From NCBI GenBank assembly GCA_945860385.1, contig CAMAQD010000037.1, positions 1-18,995 on the forward strand: a DNA stretch of 18,995 bases, written 5' to 3'. The DNA comes from Flavobacterium psychrophilum (GTDB taxonomy: Bacteria; Bacteroidota; Bacteroidia; Flavobacteriales; Flavobacteriaceae). A model generated the notes under the pieces. The model was not told the origin of the DNA. It saw nothing but the letters and a program-made list of their open reading frames with translations, and did no database searches. The position numbers were made by a program, and so were the translations under genes. Positions 1 through 6,517 of this stretch are shown here, piece after piece; within the stretch, counting starts at the first letter, position 1, and each line of letters opens with the position of its first letter.

Positions 1-1097
1 AACTCAAAATTATAGTTGGAATAAAAAGCATTTGCCTTCAAAAAGGTTGATTCACTTATTGGTTTAACCAATGAAATATTCAAATTCGACCTTGATGTTT
101 TTCCGCCTTCGGTGTTGTCAACAGCACCAAATCTTGAAATTAAACCCGCGTCAATTAATCGTTGCGGAATTTGCCCGGAAGCGTCCCATTTACTCGTAAA
201 ATGGGAAACGTTTACCGAAAATTTGGTGTTATCCGCTAAAACACTCGTGTATTTCCCAAATAAATTGATGCGTTTAAAATTTTGTGGCGAGTCAAACGGC
301 CCGTCAGTCATTATATATTCGGTGGCGAAATAGGCATTTTGGTTTTTCTGTTTATCCAATAAATTGAAAAGCCCCACGGTTTTGAACGTATTGAATTGTC
401 CGGCTTCAACACTGATATAATTGTTGTCAATTTTTTCTTTGGTGATAAAAGAAACGTAACCAGCTGTGGCAAAATCGCCTTTGTTGGCATAATACGTTCC
501 TTTGCCAAAATCAATTTTTTGAATCGTTTCGGGAATCACAAAATGCAAATCGGCGTAGCCTTGACCGTGAGCGTGAGAAACCATATTTACTGGCATTCCA
601 TCTACAGAAACCGCTAAATCTGTTCCGTGATCAATGTCGAAACCTCGCAAAAAAAGTTGCTCTGCCTTGCCTCCACCAGCGTGTTGCCCAATGAATAATC
701 CAGGCACTTTTCGCAAAACTTCTTGCGAAGAATTTACGGGTGCAGTTTGCAAATCTATTTTTGAAATAACATTCATCGCATCCAATTTTGGCTGAATAAT
801 GACTTGATCTAAACTATACACATCCTCTTGTAAAACAATGGTAAAATCATTGGATTCAATGATGAAATTCGCTTTTTTAAATCCCAAAGCCGAAATTTTG
901 AGCACATCACCTTTGTTTGTTTTGTCGATACTAAAAGCTCCAAATTCATTCGTATGCGCGTGTGTTTGAGAATTGGTATTTATGATGTACCCGTTTTCTA
1001 TTGGATTCCCAATGGAGTCTTTGATGATTCCTTTTTGAATTTGGCTTTGAGCCAAAAAACAGAAAAGGAATAGTATCAAGGTATAAAAGTTTTTCAT
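1..1097 (-). CDS. TonB-dependent receptor, N-terminal part (cut by window edge)
   Basis: I translated 365 uninterrupted codons from the ATG at 1097; the C-terminal barrel lies off the left edge. Residues 1-19 are a signal peptide ending in AQSQ. Residues about 20-90 form a carboxypeptidase-regulatory-like beta domain, common on Bacteroidota receptors. Residues about 100-220 are the plug, with the typical VLRKVPG, LRGFD and SVDGMPV segments, and barrel strands follow. The family imports a ligand across the outer membrane using TonB energy. The ligand is unknown, but the plug carries several histidines (H157, H175, H177, H185), which could mean a metal or metal complex; that is inference only. 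The start overlaps the stop of the upstream TPR lipoprotein gene by one base (TAATG), so the two are probably translationally coupled as the last known genes of the DUF4331 operon. Confidence 0.93.
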   Translation of the reverse strand, partial: MKNFYTLILFLFCFLAQSQIQKGIIKDSIGNPIENGYIINTNSQTHAHTNEFGAFSIDKTNKGDVLKISALGFKKANFIIESNDFTIVLQEDVYSLDQVIIQPKLDAMNVISKIDLQTAPVNSSQEVLRKVPGLFIGQHAGGGKAEQLFLRGFDIDHGTDLAVSVDGMPVNMVSHAHGQGYADLHFVIPETIQKIDFGKGTYYANKGDFATAGYVSFITKEKIDNNYISVEAGQFNTFKTVGLFNLLDKQKNQNAYFATEYIMTDGPFDSPQNFKRINLFGKYTSVLADNTKFSVNVSHFTSKWDASGQIPQRLIDAGLISRFGAVDNTEGGKTSRSNLNISLVKPISESTFLKANAFYSNYNFE

Positions 1098-2392
1098 TAA
1101 AGATTTATGATTTTTTTCTCCAAATTTGGACCTAATTCAAAGGTGCTTTTCAGCAATTCTTCTTTGATTGGAGCAATTTTAGCTGTCATCTTATTGGCTT
1201 TATAAATGGTAGCCAAATGGTAATTCAATTTAGGTTCAAATGATTTTCCAACCACATATTCTTCTTCAATAGCCAATGCTTTTTTGGAGTCGCCCAAATT
1301 ATAATACGACCAGGCTAATAAATCATAAGAATCTGGGGTTGGTCTATGGTCGATTTCTATTTTAGCAATTTCTAATGCTTTTGCAGCCGTGTTTTTATCA
1401 TCGGCATAAATTAAGGTGTTGTATTTATTGTACATCGCGCCATAATTTATGGTTTTCAACATCGTGAAATAGTCGTTCAAGTTTATTTTTTTAGACAAAA
1501 AATCATTTTCATATTCGGCAATTTGCGCCTTTAGCAAATAAAAATCAGGAGTATGATGCCTTTTCGAAATGTTGTCAATAATTCGGTTGGCTTCTTTAGT
1601 GTCTTTTTCGTGTGAAAACGCAATCCAAGCAATTCCTTTAAGCGCATAACTATTATTGGGTTCTACCGCAAGGGTTTTTAAATAGTAATCATACGAAGTT
1701 TGAATGTTTCCAGCGTGACCGTTTAAATCTCCAAGGTTGGAATATGCCCATATTTTCAGGGATTTATTATCGTTAATTTCGGCAATATCGCGTGCTTTTT
1801 CCATTAATGAAATCGCTGTTTTTAAATCGCCTAAATGATCGTTCCATTTTGAAACCCTGATGAGATAGTCAAAATCTTTACTATCGTTTATATATTTTAA
1901 ATTTTTCTCGGCATCGGTATAATTTCCTAATTCCATATTGACATCAAAAAGCAATTTCTGGGTTTCTTTCATTCCTTCGCCAATAGCCAAGGCTTTGTTT
2001 GCCAATACTAAAGCTTCTTTAAAACGATGTTGCGAAATATAATTTCTTCCCAAAGAACGTATAGTTCCCACTCCAGTATAGTTGTAGGTTTCATTGGATT
2101 TCAATAATAATTCTTCCCCTTTGTACAAGTATTTTACATTTCCAGTATTTTCAAAAAGTTTTGAATAATTAGAAGCTAGAATACTCAAATAACTAATTTG
2201 ATTGGGAGCTGCATTGAATTTCTTTTGCCAGAAATCAATTTCGCTTTGAGTAAAATCTCTTGATTTATTGTCTTTTATATCTAAATATTTATTGTAATCT
2301 TTTTGAGAAGTAATGGTATTCGATTTTTGATTGCAACTTAGCGCCAATAAAGCTGCCAGTAGTACAGTTGATAGTTTTAGTTTAGTTCTCAT
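1097..2392 (-). CDS. TPR-repeat lipoprotein
   Basis: A 431-residue secreted protein. Residues 1-20 are a lipoprotein signal peptide with lipobox LALSC (Cys20). The rest is helical, with tetratricopeptide-like repeats recognisable around residues 125-175, 190-260 and 355-405 (for example the NLGD/YYNLGD turns followed by A..L). TPR proteins are protein-binding scaffolds; this one would sit in the periplasm, anchored to a membrane. It lies between the second DUF4331-type gene (66 bp upstream) and the TonB-dependent receptor (one-base TAATG overlap downstream). That places it in an outer-membrane transport or assembly operon, perhaps as a partner of the receptor. The partner and substrate are not visible in the sequence. 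The lipoprotein and TPR calls are secure; the role is inference. Confidence 0.88.
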   Translation of the reverse strand: MRTKLKLSTVLLAALLALSCNQKSNTITSQKDYNKYLDIKDNKSRDFTQSEIDFWQKKFNAAPNQISYLSILASNYSKLFENTGNVKYLYKGEELLLKSNETYNYTGVGTIRSLGRNYISQHRFKEALVLANKALAIGEGMKETQKLLFDVNMELGNYTDAEKNLKYINDSKDFDYLIRVSKWNDHLGDLKTAISLMEKARDIAEINDNKSLKIWAYSNLGDLNGHAGNIQTSYDYYLKTLAVEPNNSYALKGIAWIAFSHEKDTKEANRIIDNISKRHHTPDFYLLKAQIAEYENDFLSKKINLNDYFTMLKTINYGAMYNKYNTLIYADDKNTAAKALEIAKIEIDHRPTPDSYDLLAWSYYNLGDSKKALAIEEEYVVGKSFEPKLNYHLATIYKANKMTAKIAPIKEELLKSTFELGPNLEKKIINL

Positions 2393-2419
2393 TTTTTTTG
2401 TTTTTTTGTCGGTTAAAAA

Positions 2420-2445
2420 TCAGGGCGTAAAAATATACGCCCTGA
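2420..2445 (-). terminator. Hairpin with T tract inside the DUF4331 operon
   Basis: The arm TCAGGGCGTA (2420-2429) pairs perfectly with TACGCCCTGA (2436-2445) over a 6-base loop. On the minus strand it is followed by five T residues. It lies 14 bp after the stop of the second DUF4331 gene and 28 bp before the TPR gene start, so it is either a partial terminator or an mRNA 3'-end stabiliser that lowers expression of the downstream TPR and receptor genes. Confidence 0.6.
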
Positions 2446-2458
2446 ATTCTAAATTATT

Positions 2459-3016
2459 TTACCAAGCAGTTGCCAAGTAAGGAAAAGAAGTTGAAAAAGC
2501 TTTGTCGTTAGCACTTACGTTATCCTTTGTCAATGTTGGGTTAGATGCTCCAGTTGGACCACCAAAAATTAGCAATAATTCTACATCAATCACGTCATCG
2601 GCAAGAGCACGACCTGTCAAAACATTTGTTCCGTCAAAAAATGTAGTTTTACCTGTTTTCTTTACATTCAAAACATCTGTTGCTAACAATCCTGTGAATT
2701 GCGCTGCCGTTTGTCCCAATGCATTTGTTGTATATCCACTGTTTAACGCTAGTAATCTGGACTGAAAAACCGACTGATAATTAGCTCCCATCGCAGATGG
2801 AATAGCTGTATTAAAAGCATCTTTTGGCGCACCAGCTGCAATAAACACCGTGTTTATTGCTGGTCTAGCCATTTGATCTTGCAACACATAGGTTCCAGCA
2901 AAATCCAGACTCACTGCAGGAGTATCGTTTTTATCATCACAACTTACAAAAGTAGCCGCTGCAAAAAAGAGAGACATCGTAATTAGGGTAATTTTATTTG
3001 TTTTCATTTTGTACAT
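2459..3016 (-). CDS. DUF4331-type lipoprotein, equivalent of the C-terminal half
   Basis: A 185-residue lipoprotein with a hydrophobic leader and lipobox FVSC (Cys26). The mature part contains RPAINTVFI (about 52-60), KDAFNTAIPS, then GRALADDVIDVELL (about 135-148) and NDKAFSTSFPYLATA at the end. From memory, these match the second half of full-length DUF4331 proteins (RP.IN.V.I, a DDV.DI.L segment, and a DANDK.F...FPYLA ending). The first half is encoded by the gene 15 bp upstream. The function of DUF4331 is not known to me. Two in-frame ATGs (3016 and 3007) are possible starts; the second gives a more usual MKTNK leader. Being in an operon with a TPR lipoprotein and a TonB receptor suggests a surface or periplasmic role. 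The split is real rather than a frameshift, because this half has its own export signal. Confidence 0.85.
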   Translation of the reverse strand: MYKMKTNKITLITMSLFFAAATFVSCDDKNDTPAVSLDFAGTYVLQDQMARPAINTVFIAAGAPKDAFNTAIPSAMGANYQSVFQSRLLALNSGYTTNALGQTAAQFTGLLATDVLNVKKTGKTTFFDGTNVLTGRALADDVIDVELLLIFGGPTGASNPTLTKDNVSANDKAFSTSFPYLATAW

Positions 3017-3031
3017 TTTTTAAAATTTAAA

Positions 3032-3682
3032 TTATTGTTTTTTCTTTGTTTCAGCCCAAACCGTGATTGCATCAGACGAACCCAACAATGCTTTAGGCAC
3101 TTCGACAACGGTCGATAAAACGTTTGTACCTGCAAAAGTATCAGTACCCGGATTGTTGAAACCCGTGGCTATACCACCCAAAATAGCTTTGAATTGACCT
3201 AAATCAAAGAAAAATGGATCGTCTCTAGGCCCTGCGAAAAATTTCATTCCATTTGCAGTTCCAATAATTGGGGCGCTACCGTATTGCGAAATGTCAACAT
3301 TTCCAGCCATTGCGGTTGTTTTTACCATACTAGTTGTGCCGGTAGTTCCCGGAGCAACTGGACCAAAGAAATACATTTTATTATTTCTTTTGATGGCCTG
3401 AATAACCAGGTCTTCTACATTATCGCCATTGTTATCAATATTGATTTCCACCATAACATTTTCATTGAATGTCGCAGCGGCAGTAGCGGTTGGCGATAGC
3501 AACCCTTGAGTATTTACTACAAATACCATGTTGTTTGTGTCTTGGCCTTGAAAAGCATACACATCTGTAATGTCCGAAGCATTACCTGTTACAGCTGGAG
3601 CATCTGCGTGATCCGCTGCCATAAAAACTAGACCTGTAATCGCCACCAGCGACAGACCTAATACAATTTTTGTTTTTTTCAT
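3032..3682 (-). CDS. DUF4331 family secreted protein, N-terminal half
   Basis: A 216-residue protein with a Sec signal peptide (about 1-22, cleaved near FMAA before DHADAP). The mature part has the start typical of DUF4331: SDITDVYAFQGQD (about 37-49), then a central DDPFFFDLGQFKAILGG segment and a closing DTFAGTNVLSTVVEVP segment. It stops after VWAETKKKQ, where full-length family members continue into the part encoded by the next gene. It is the first gene of a leftward operon, and its start is separated from the divergent sigma factor gene by 239 bp, so that sigma factor may activate it. The biochemical function of DUF4331 is unknown to me. Family assignment is confident from motif recall; the localisation (periplasmic or secreted) follows from the leader. 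Confidence 0.88.
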   Translation of the reverse strand: MKKTKIVLGLSLVAITGLVFMAADHADAPAVTGNASDITDVYAFQGQDTNNMVFVVNTQGLLSPTATAAATFNENVMVEINIDNNGDNVEDLVIQAIKRNNKMYFFGPVAPGTTGTTSMVKTTAMAGNVDISQYGSAPIIGTANGMKFFAGPRDDPFFFDLGQFKAILGGIATGFNNPGTDTFAGTNVLSTVVEVPKALLGSSDAITVWAETKKKQ

Positions 3683-3921
3683 TATTATTTAATTTAAATG
3701 GTTAAAAATAGATTTACGAGAATGGATTCGATTTGGATTTAAAAAAAGTAAAAAAAACAATATTTTTTTTCAATACACTGTTTTACAATACATTAAAAAA
3801 TAAATGTTTTACAGTTTTTTTTATTAAAAAGTAAAAATGAAACCTTCAGAAAAAAAAATTACATTTATAAATCCAAAAGTGAAATGGTATCGTATATGTT
3901 CATAACAAAAACAAAAAAACA
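3683..3921. promoter_or_regulatory. Divergent intergenic region between DUF4331 operon and sigma factor
   Basis: 239 bp, extremely AT-rich, between two divergent start codons, so it should hold promoters for both. I find no clean TAnnTTTG housekeeping -7 box in either direction, which fits use of an alternative sigma factor. The sequence TGTTTTACA occurs twice in direct orientation (3779-3787 and 3805-3813, 26 bp apart), and CAATACA occurs twice (3771-3777 and 3786-3792). Either could be a regulator or sigma-recognition site, but in such low-complexity DNA this is weak evidence. Confidence 0.45.
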
Positions 3922-4452
3922 ATGACACAAGAAGAATTAATTCCGTTAATCCTCAAAAAGGAGGAACGGGCGTTTACGATTATGTACGATATGTATTCAA
4001 AAAGTTTATTTTCGGTTATATCCAATCTTGTTAAAGAGACCGAAGATGCTGAAGATATTCTGCAAGAAGTGTTTGTGAAAATCTGGAAAAGTATCGACAG
4101 CTATTCCGAGAGCAAAGGACGATTTTACACTTGGATTTTAAACATTGCCCGCAACACGGCAATAGATAAATTAAGATCTAAAGGATTTAACAACAGTCAA
4201 AAAAACCTTTCGGCTGATAATTTCGTACATCTGTTAGACGACAGTAATAAAATGACCAATCGAATTGATACCATCGGGATATTCGAATTTGTAAAAAAAT
4301 TAAAACCCAAGTGTATCGAAATTATCGAATTGTTATTTTTTCAAGGCTATACACAACAGGAAGCGTCGGATGAACTTGCCATTCCACTTGGAACTGTTAA
4401 AACACAAAACAGGAATTGCATCAATGATTTAAGAACTTATTTAAAAGTATAA
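3922..4452 (+). CDS. ECF-type RNA polymerase sigma factor
   Basis: A 176-residue sigma-70-family protein of the extracytoplasmic function group. Region 2 spans about residues 10-88, with the conserved DAEDILQEVFVKIWKSI helix (42-58) and the -10 recognition segment FYTWILNIARNTAIDKLR (68-85). Region 4 spans about 125-172, with QGYTQQEASDELAIPLGTVKT (141-161) as the -35-binding helix-turn-helix. The end of the recognition helix reads KTQNRNC, where many family members have KTR.R.G; I do not know whether that changes specificity. The stop overlaps the ATG of the anti-sigma gene by one base. It is divergent from the DUF4331-TPR-TonB operon, which is its most likely target. It would be held inactive by the membrane anti-sigma factor until an envelope signal arrives. 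Confidence 0.93.
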   Translation: MTQEELIPLILKKEERAFTIMYDMYSKSLFSVISNLVKETEDAEDILQEVFVKIWKSIDSYSESKGRFYTWILNIARNTAIDKLRSKGFNNSQKNLSADNFVHLLDDSNKMTNRIDTIGIFEFVKKLKPKCIEIIELLFFQGYTQQEASDELAIPLGTVKTQNRNCINDLRTYLKV

Positions 4453-5240
4453 TGGATACGAAACAATATATAGAAAGTGGGGTTTTAGAACTTTATGTTT
4501 ATGGGTTACTCTCAGAAACCGACAACAGTGAAGTGAGCCAAATGGCCAAAGAGCATCCAGAAATTCGAGACGAAATTATTTCAATTGAAAAGGCAATTGT
4601 CAATTTATCGACTGGTTTTTCTCCGTTTTTATCTACCGATAATTATGAAAAAATCAAAGCTAAATTAGACTTGAAATATCCAAAAGTGATCGAAATGAAA
4701 CCACAAAATAATTGGTCGCAATATGTAGGTTGGGCAGCAGCTGTAGTGCTATTGCTTGGTATTGGTTATCAATACACACAATTATCTGAAACTCAAAATC
4801 AGGTCGCTTCAATTGAAAAAGAAAAAATGAGTCTAAAAGATACTTTGGTCAATTTGAAAGGGAGAAACAAACAAACTTTAACCGCTTTGGCCGTAGTTAG
4901 AGATGCAAAAAACACAGTAATCAACCTTGGTGGTCAAGCAGTTTCTCCTAAATCCTCTGCTAAGATATATTGGAACAAAGAAACCGAAGTGGTTTATGTA
5001 GATGCAGCCGGTTTGCCCGAACCACCAAAAGGAATGGTGTACCAAATTTGGTCTTTAAAATTGGCACCACAATTGACACCAACAAGCATTGGATTATTAT
5101 CTGATTTTAGTGCCAACAAAGAAAAAATATTTACTGTTGAGAAAACAGGCGATGCCGAAGCTTTTGGAATTACACTTGAACCTGCTGGTGGAAGCAAAAC
5201 GCCTACAATGGAACAATTGTATACTTTGGGAAAAGTGTAG
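4452..5240 (+). CDS. Membrane anti-sigma factor, RskA type
   Basis: A 262-residue single-pass membrane protein. Residues 1-75 are a cytoplasmic anti-sigma domain (YIESGVLELYVYGLL, then HPEIRDEI). One membrane segment lies at about 91-108, followed by a short coiled coil (112-140) and a periplasmic RskA C-terminal domain (about 168-262) with VVYVDAAGLPEPPKG, VYQIWSLK and a GITLEP segment typical of the family. Such proteins bind the ECF sigma factor and release it on signal, usually through regulated proteolysis. The gene starts inside the stop codon of the sigma gene (TAATG), so the two are co-translated. It has no CxxC zinc-binding motif in the N-terminal domain. A perfect hairpin follows the gene at 5261-5285. 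Confidence 0.92.
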   Translation: MDTKQYIESGVLELYVYGLLSETDNSEVSQMAKEHPEIRDEIISIEKAIVNLSTGFSPFLSTDNYEKIKAKLDLKYPKVIEMKPQNNWSQYVGWAAAVVLLLGIGYQYTQLSETQNQVASIEKEKMSLKDTLVNLKGRNKQTLTALAVVRDAKNTVINLGGQAVSPKSSAKIYWNKETEVVYVDAAGLPEPPKGMVYQIWSLKLAPQLTPTSIGLLSDFSANKEKIFTVEKTGDAEAFGITLEPAGGSKTPTMEQLYTLGKV

Positions 5241-5255
5241 ATTATTTTTGAAATA

Positions 5256-5290
5256 GAAAACTTCCAGTCTTTTGAAGACTGGAAGCTTTC
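5256..5290. terminator. Bidirectional terminator between convergent sigma loci
   Basis: An 11-bp perfect stem, CTTCCAGTCTT (5261-5271) with AAGACTGGAAG (5275-5285), has a 3-base loop. After one mismatch it extends by four more pairs (GAAA/TTTC). It lies 16 bp after the anti-sigma stop on the plus strand and directly after the stop of the convergent small anti-sigma gene on the minus strand. T-rich runs follow in both directions. Confidence 0.85.
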
Positions 5291-5291
5291 A

Positions 5292-5534
5292 CTACGGATT
5301 TTTTTCCCATATTTTTTTTACAGCTTCCCACACTTTCAATCGCAATTCGTCTCGAAGCCGAATAGTATCGTTAGTCATATATTTATCAAGTGTTTGTTGC
5401 AATAGATGCAGTTCATCTGCCACAGCTGGATGGTCTTGACACATCGTTTCTACTTTTCTTTCTTCGTCAACAGTAAGCAGTCCAAGGCAATAATCTTGTA
5501 ATATCCCACTAGTGATATAGTCACCTATATTCAT
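5292..5534 (-). CDS. Minimal soluble anti-sigma factor-like protein
   Basis: An 80-residue protein that aligns along its whole length with the cytoplasmic domain of the neighbouring RskA-type anti-sigma factor: both have YI.SG.L..Y..GLL (6-20), an acidic stretch, then M...HP...DE (31-41). Unlike that protein it has no membrane segment and no periplasmic domain. The stop is followed at once by a terminator hairpin, so the short length looks fixed rather than a recent truncation. It follows an ECF sigma gene by 65 bp and is presumably its partner. A soluble anti-sigma factor could sense a cytoplasmic signal or act by titration. Cys16 and Cys32 might be redox-sensing, though that is speculation. 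Homology is well supported; the role is inferred. Confidence 0.75.
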   Translation of the reverse strand: MNIGDYITSGILQDYCLGLLTVDEERKVETMCQDHPAVADELHLLQQTLDKYMTNDTIRLRDELRLKVWEAVKKIWEKNP

Positions 5535-5599
5535 TTTTTATTATGTTTTTTTTTACTTGTTGTGCAACTTTACAAGTAGTGGTTAAAAGAATAGTTTAA

Positions 5600-6220
5600 C
5601 TATTGTTGATAAAGTATTTTTAACAGACTAAGTCCTTTTCTTGCACGGGTTTTGATTGTTCCTAACGGCAACTTTAGAATTTCGGCAGTTTGCTCCTGTG
5701 TCCAACCATAAAAGTAAATCAAATCGATCACCTCAGTGTATTTTGGGTCCAGTTGCAATGCCTTGTTCTTGAAATCTGTAAATTCTACAGGGCAAGCATT
5801 TATGGTTATATTTTCAATATTATCCGTACAATGAGAAAACAAATCAATTTCTACTTGCAGCAATTGTTTTCTGTAAGCAGATGAACGAAGATAATCGAGT
5901 GCCTGGTTTCTGGCAATATTTAACATCCAAGTGTACAATGCCCCTTTTGAGTTGTCATAACTACCAATGCACTTCCATATTTTTACAAAAGTATCCTGCA
6001 ATAAGTCATCGGCTACATCAGTTCGTTTTACTAGTTTTATAATTGCGCCGTAAAGAGCTCCACAATATTTGTTGTACAAGGTTTGAAAGCCTCTTTCGCT
6101 TCTAGATTGAACCAGCTTTACAAGTAAAGCACTCTCTTTTTTTGGGTCAACTAATTTGGCATTGTCAATAAAAAAAGCCGGTATGACTTGCCGTTTTGAA
6201 TAGGTGGTTGTTGCTATCAT
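5600..6220 (-). CDS. ECF-type RNA polymerase sigma factor, second copy
   Basis: A 206-residue ECF sigma factor. Region 2 lies at about 40-112, with DVADDLLQDTFVKIWKCIGSY (68-88) and YTWMLNIARNQALDYLR (96-112). Region 4 lies at about 158-203, with WTQEQTAEILKLPLGTIKTRARKGL (173-197), a standard recognition helix. About 35 extra residues precede region 2 compared with the shorter sigma factor at 3922, and I see no alternative ATG within them. An 80-residue anti-sigma-like gene follows 65 bp downstream in the same direction. The pair is arranged tail-to-tail with the sigma/RskA pair. Target genes are not evident; autoregulation from the 297-bp upstream region is plausible. It could also control the divergent LuxR gene, but that gene has its own housekeeping promoter. 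Confidence 0.92.
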   Translation of the reverse strand: MIATTTYSKRQVIPAFFIDNAKLVDPKKESALLVKLVQSRSERGFQTLYNKYCGALYGAIIKLVKRTDVADDLLQDTFVKIWKCIGSYDNSKGALYTWMLNIARNQALDYLRSSAYRKQLLQVEIDLFSHCTDNIENITINACPVEFTDFKNKALQLDPKYTEVIDLIYFYGWTQEQTAEILKLPLGTIKTRARKGLSLLKILYQQ

Positions 6221-6450
6221 TGTGCTAGAGTTTACTAGTTTTTGGTTAATTTATTTTATGGTGTAAAACTAGGTTTAGCCAGTAGCTCCGGAAATAGTGA
6301 TAATCATCATTTTTTTAATTTTTTATTAGAAAACAAAAACTAAAATCCACTATATTAGCATTTTATAAAAAATAGTATATCCTCTACAAACTCTAATGTT
6401 CATTGCAAAGTTCATTCGGTTTTCATAAAGCATAAACTGTATTTGCGCTG

Positions 6451-6478
6451 TTGCAGTCTAATTATTAGATTATATTTG
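6451..6478 (+). promoter_or_regulatory. Bacteroidota housekeeping promoter for the LuxR-type gene
   Basis: TTG (6451-6453), a 17-bp spacer, then TATATTTG (6471-6478), a full match to the phylum's TTG / TAnnTTTG promoter. Transcription should start near 6485, leaving a leader of about 33 bases before the ATG at 6518. This excludes the in-frame TTG at 6443 as the translation start. Confidence 0.75.
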
Positions 6479-6517
6479 CGAAGGAAAAACAAGGAAAAAC
6501 ACATATACGAATTAGAT

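Noticed and set aside
112..617. Plus-strand and short minus-strand reading frames inside the TonB receptor region
   Set aside because: They lack recognisable domains and lie opposite or out of frame with the continuous 365-codon receptor frame.
3016..3032. DUF4331 pair as one gene broken by a frameshift or stop
   Set aside because: The downstream half has its own start, hydrophobic leader and lipobox Cys, and a 15-bp non-coding spacer separates the frames.
3771..3813. Direct repeats TGTTTTACA and CAATACA as a firm operator
   Set aside because: The region is nearly all A and T, so short repeats are expected by chance; kept only as a note in the intergenic entry.
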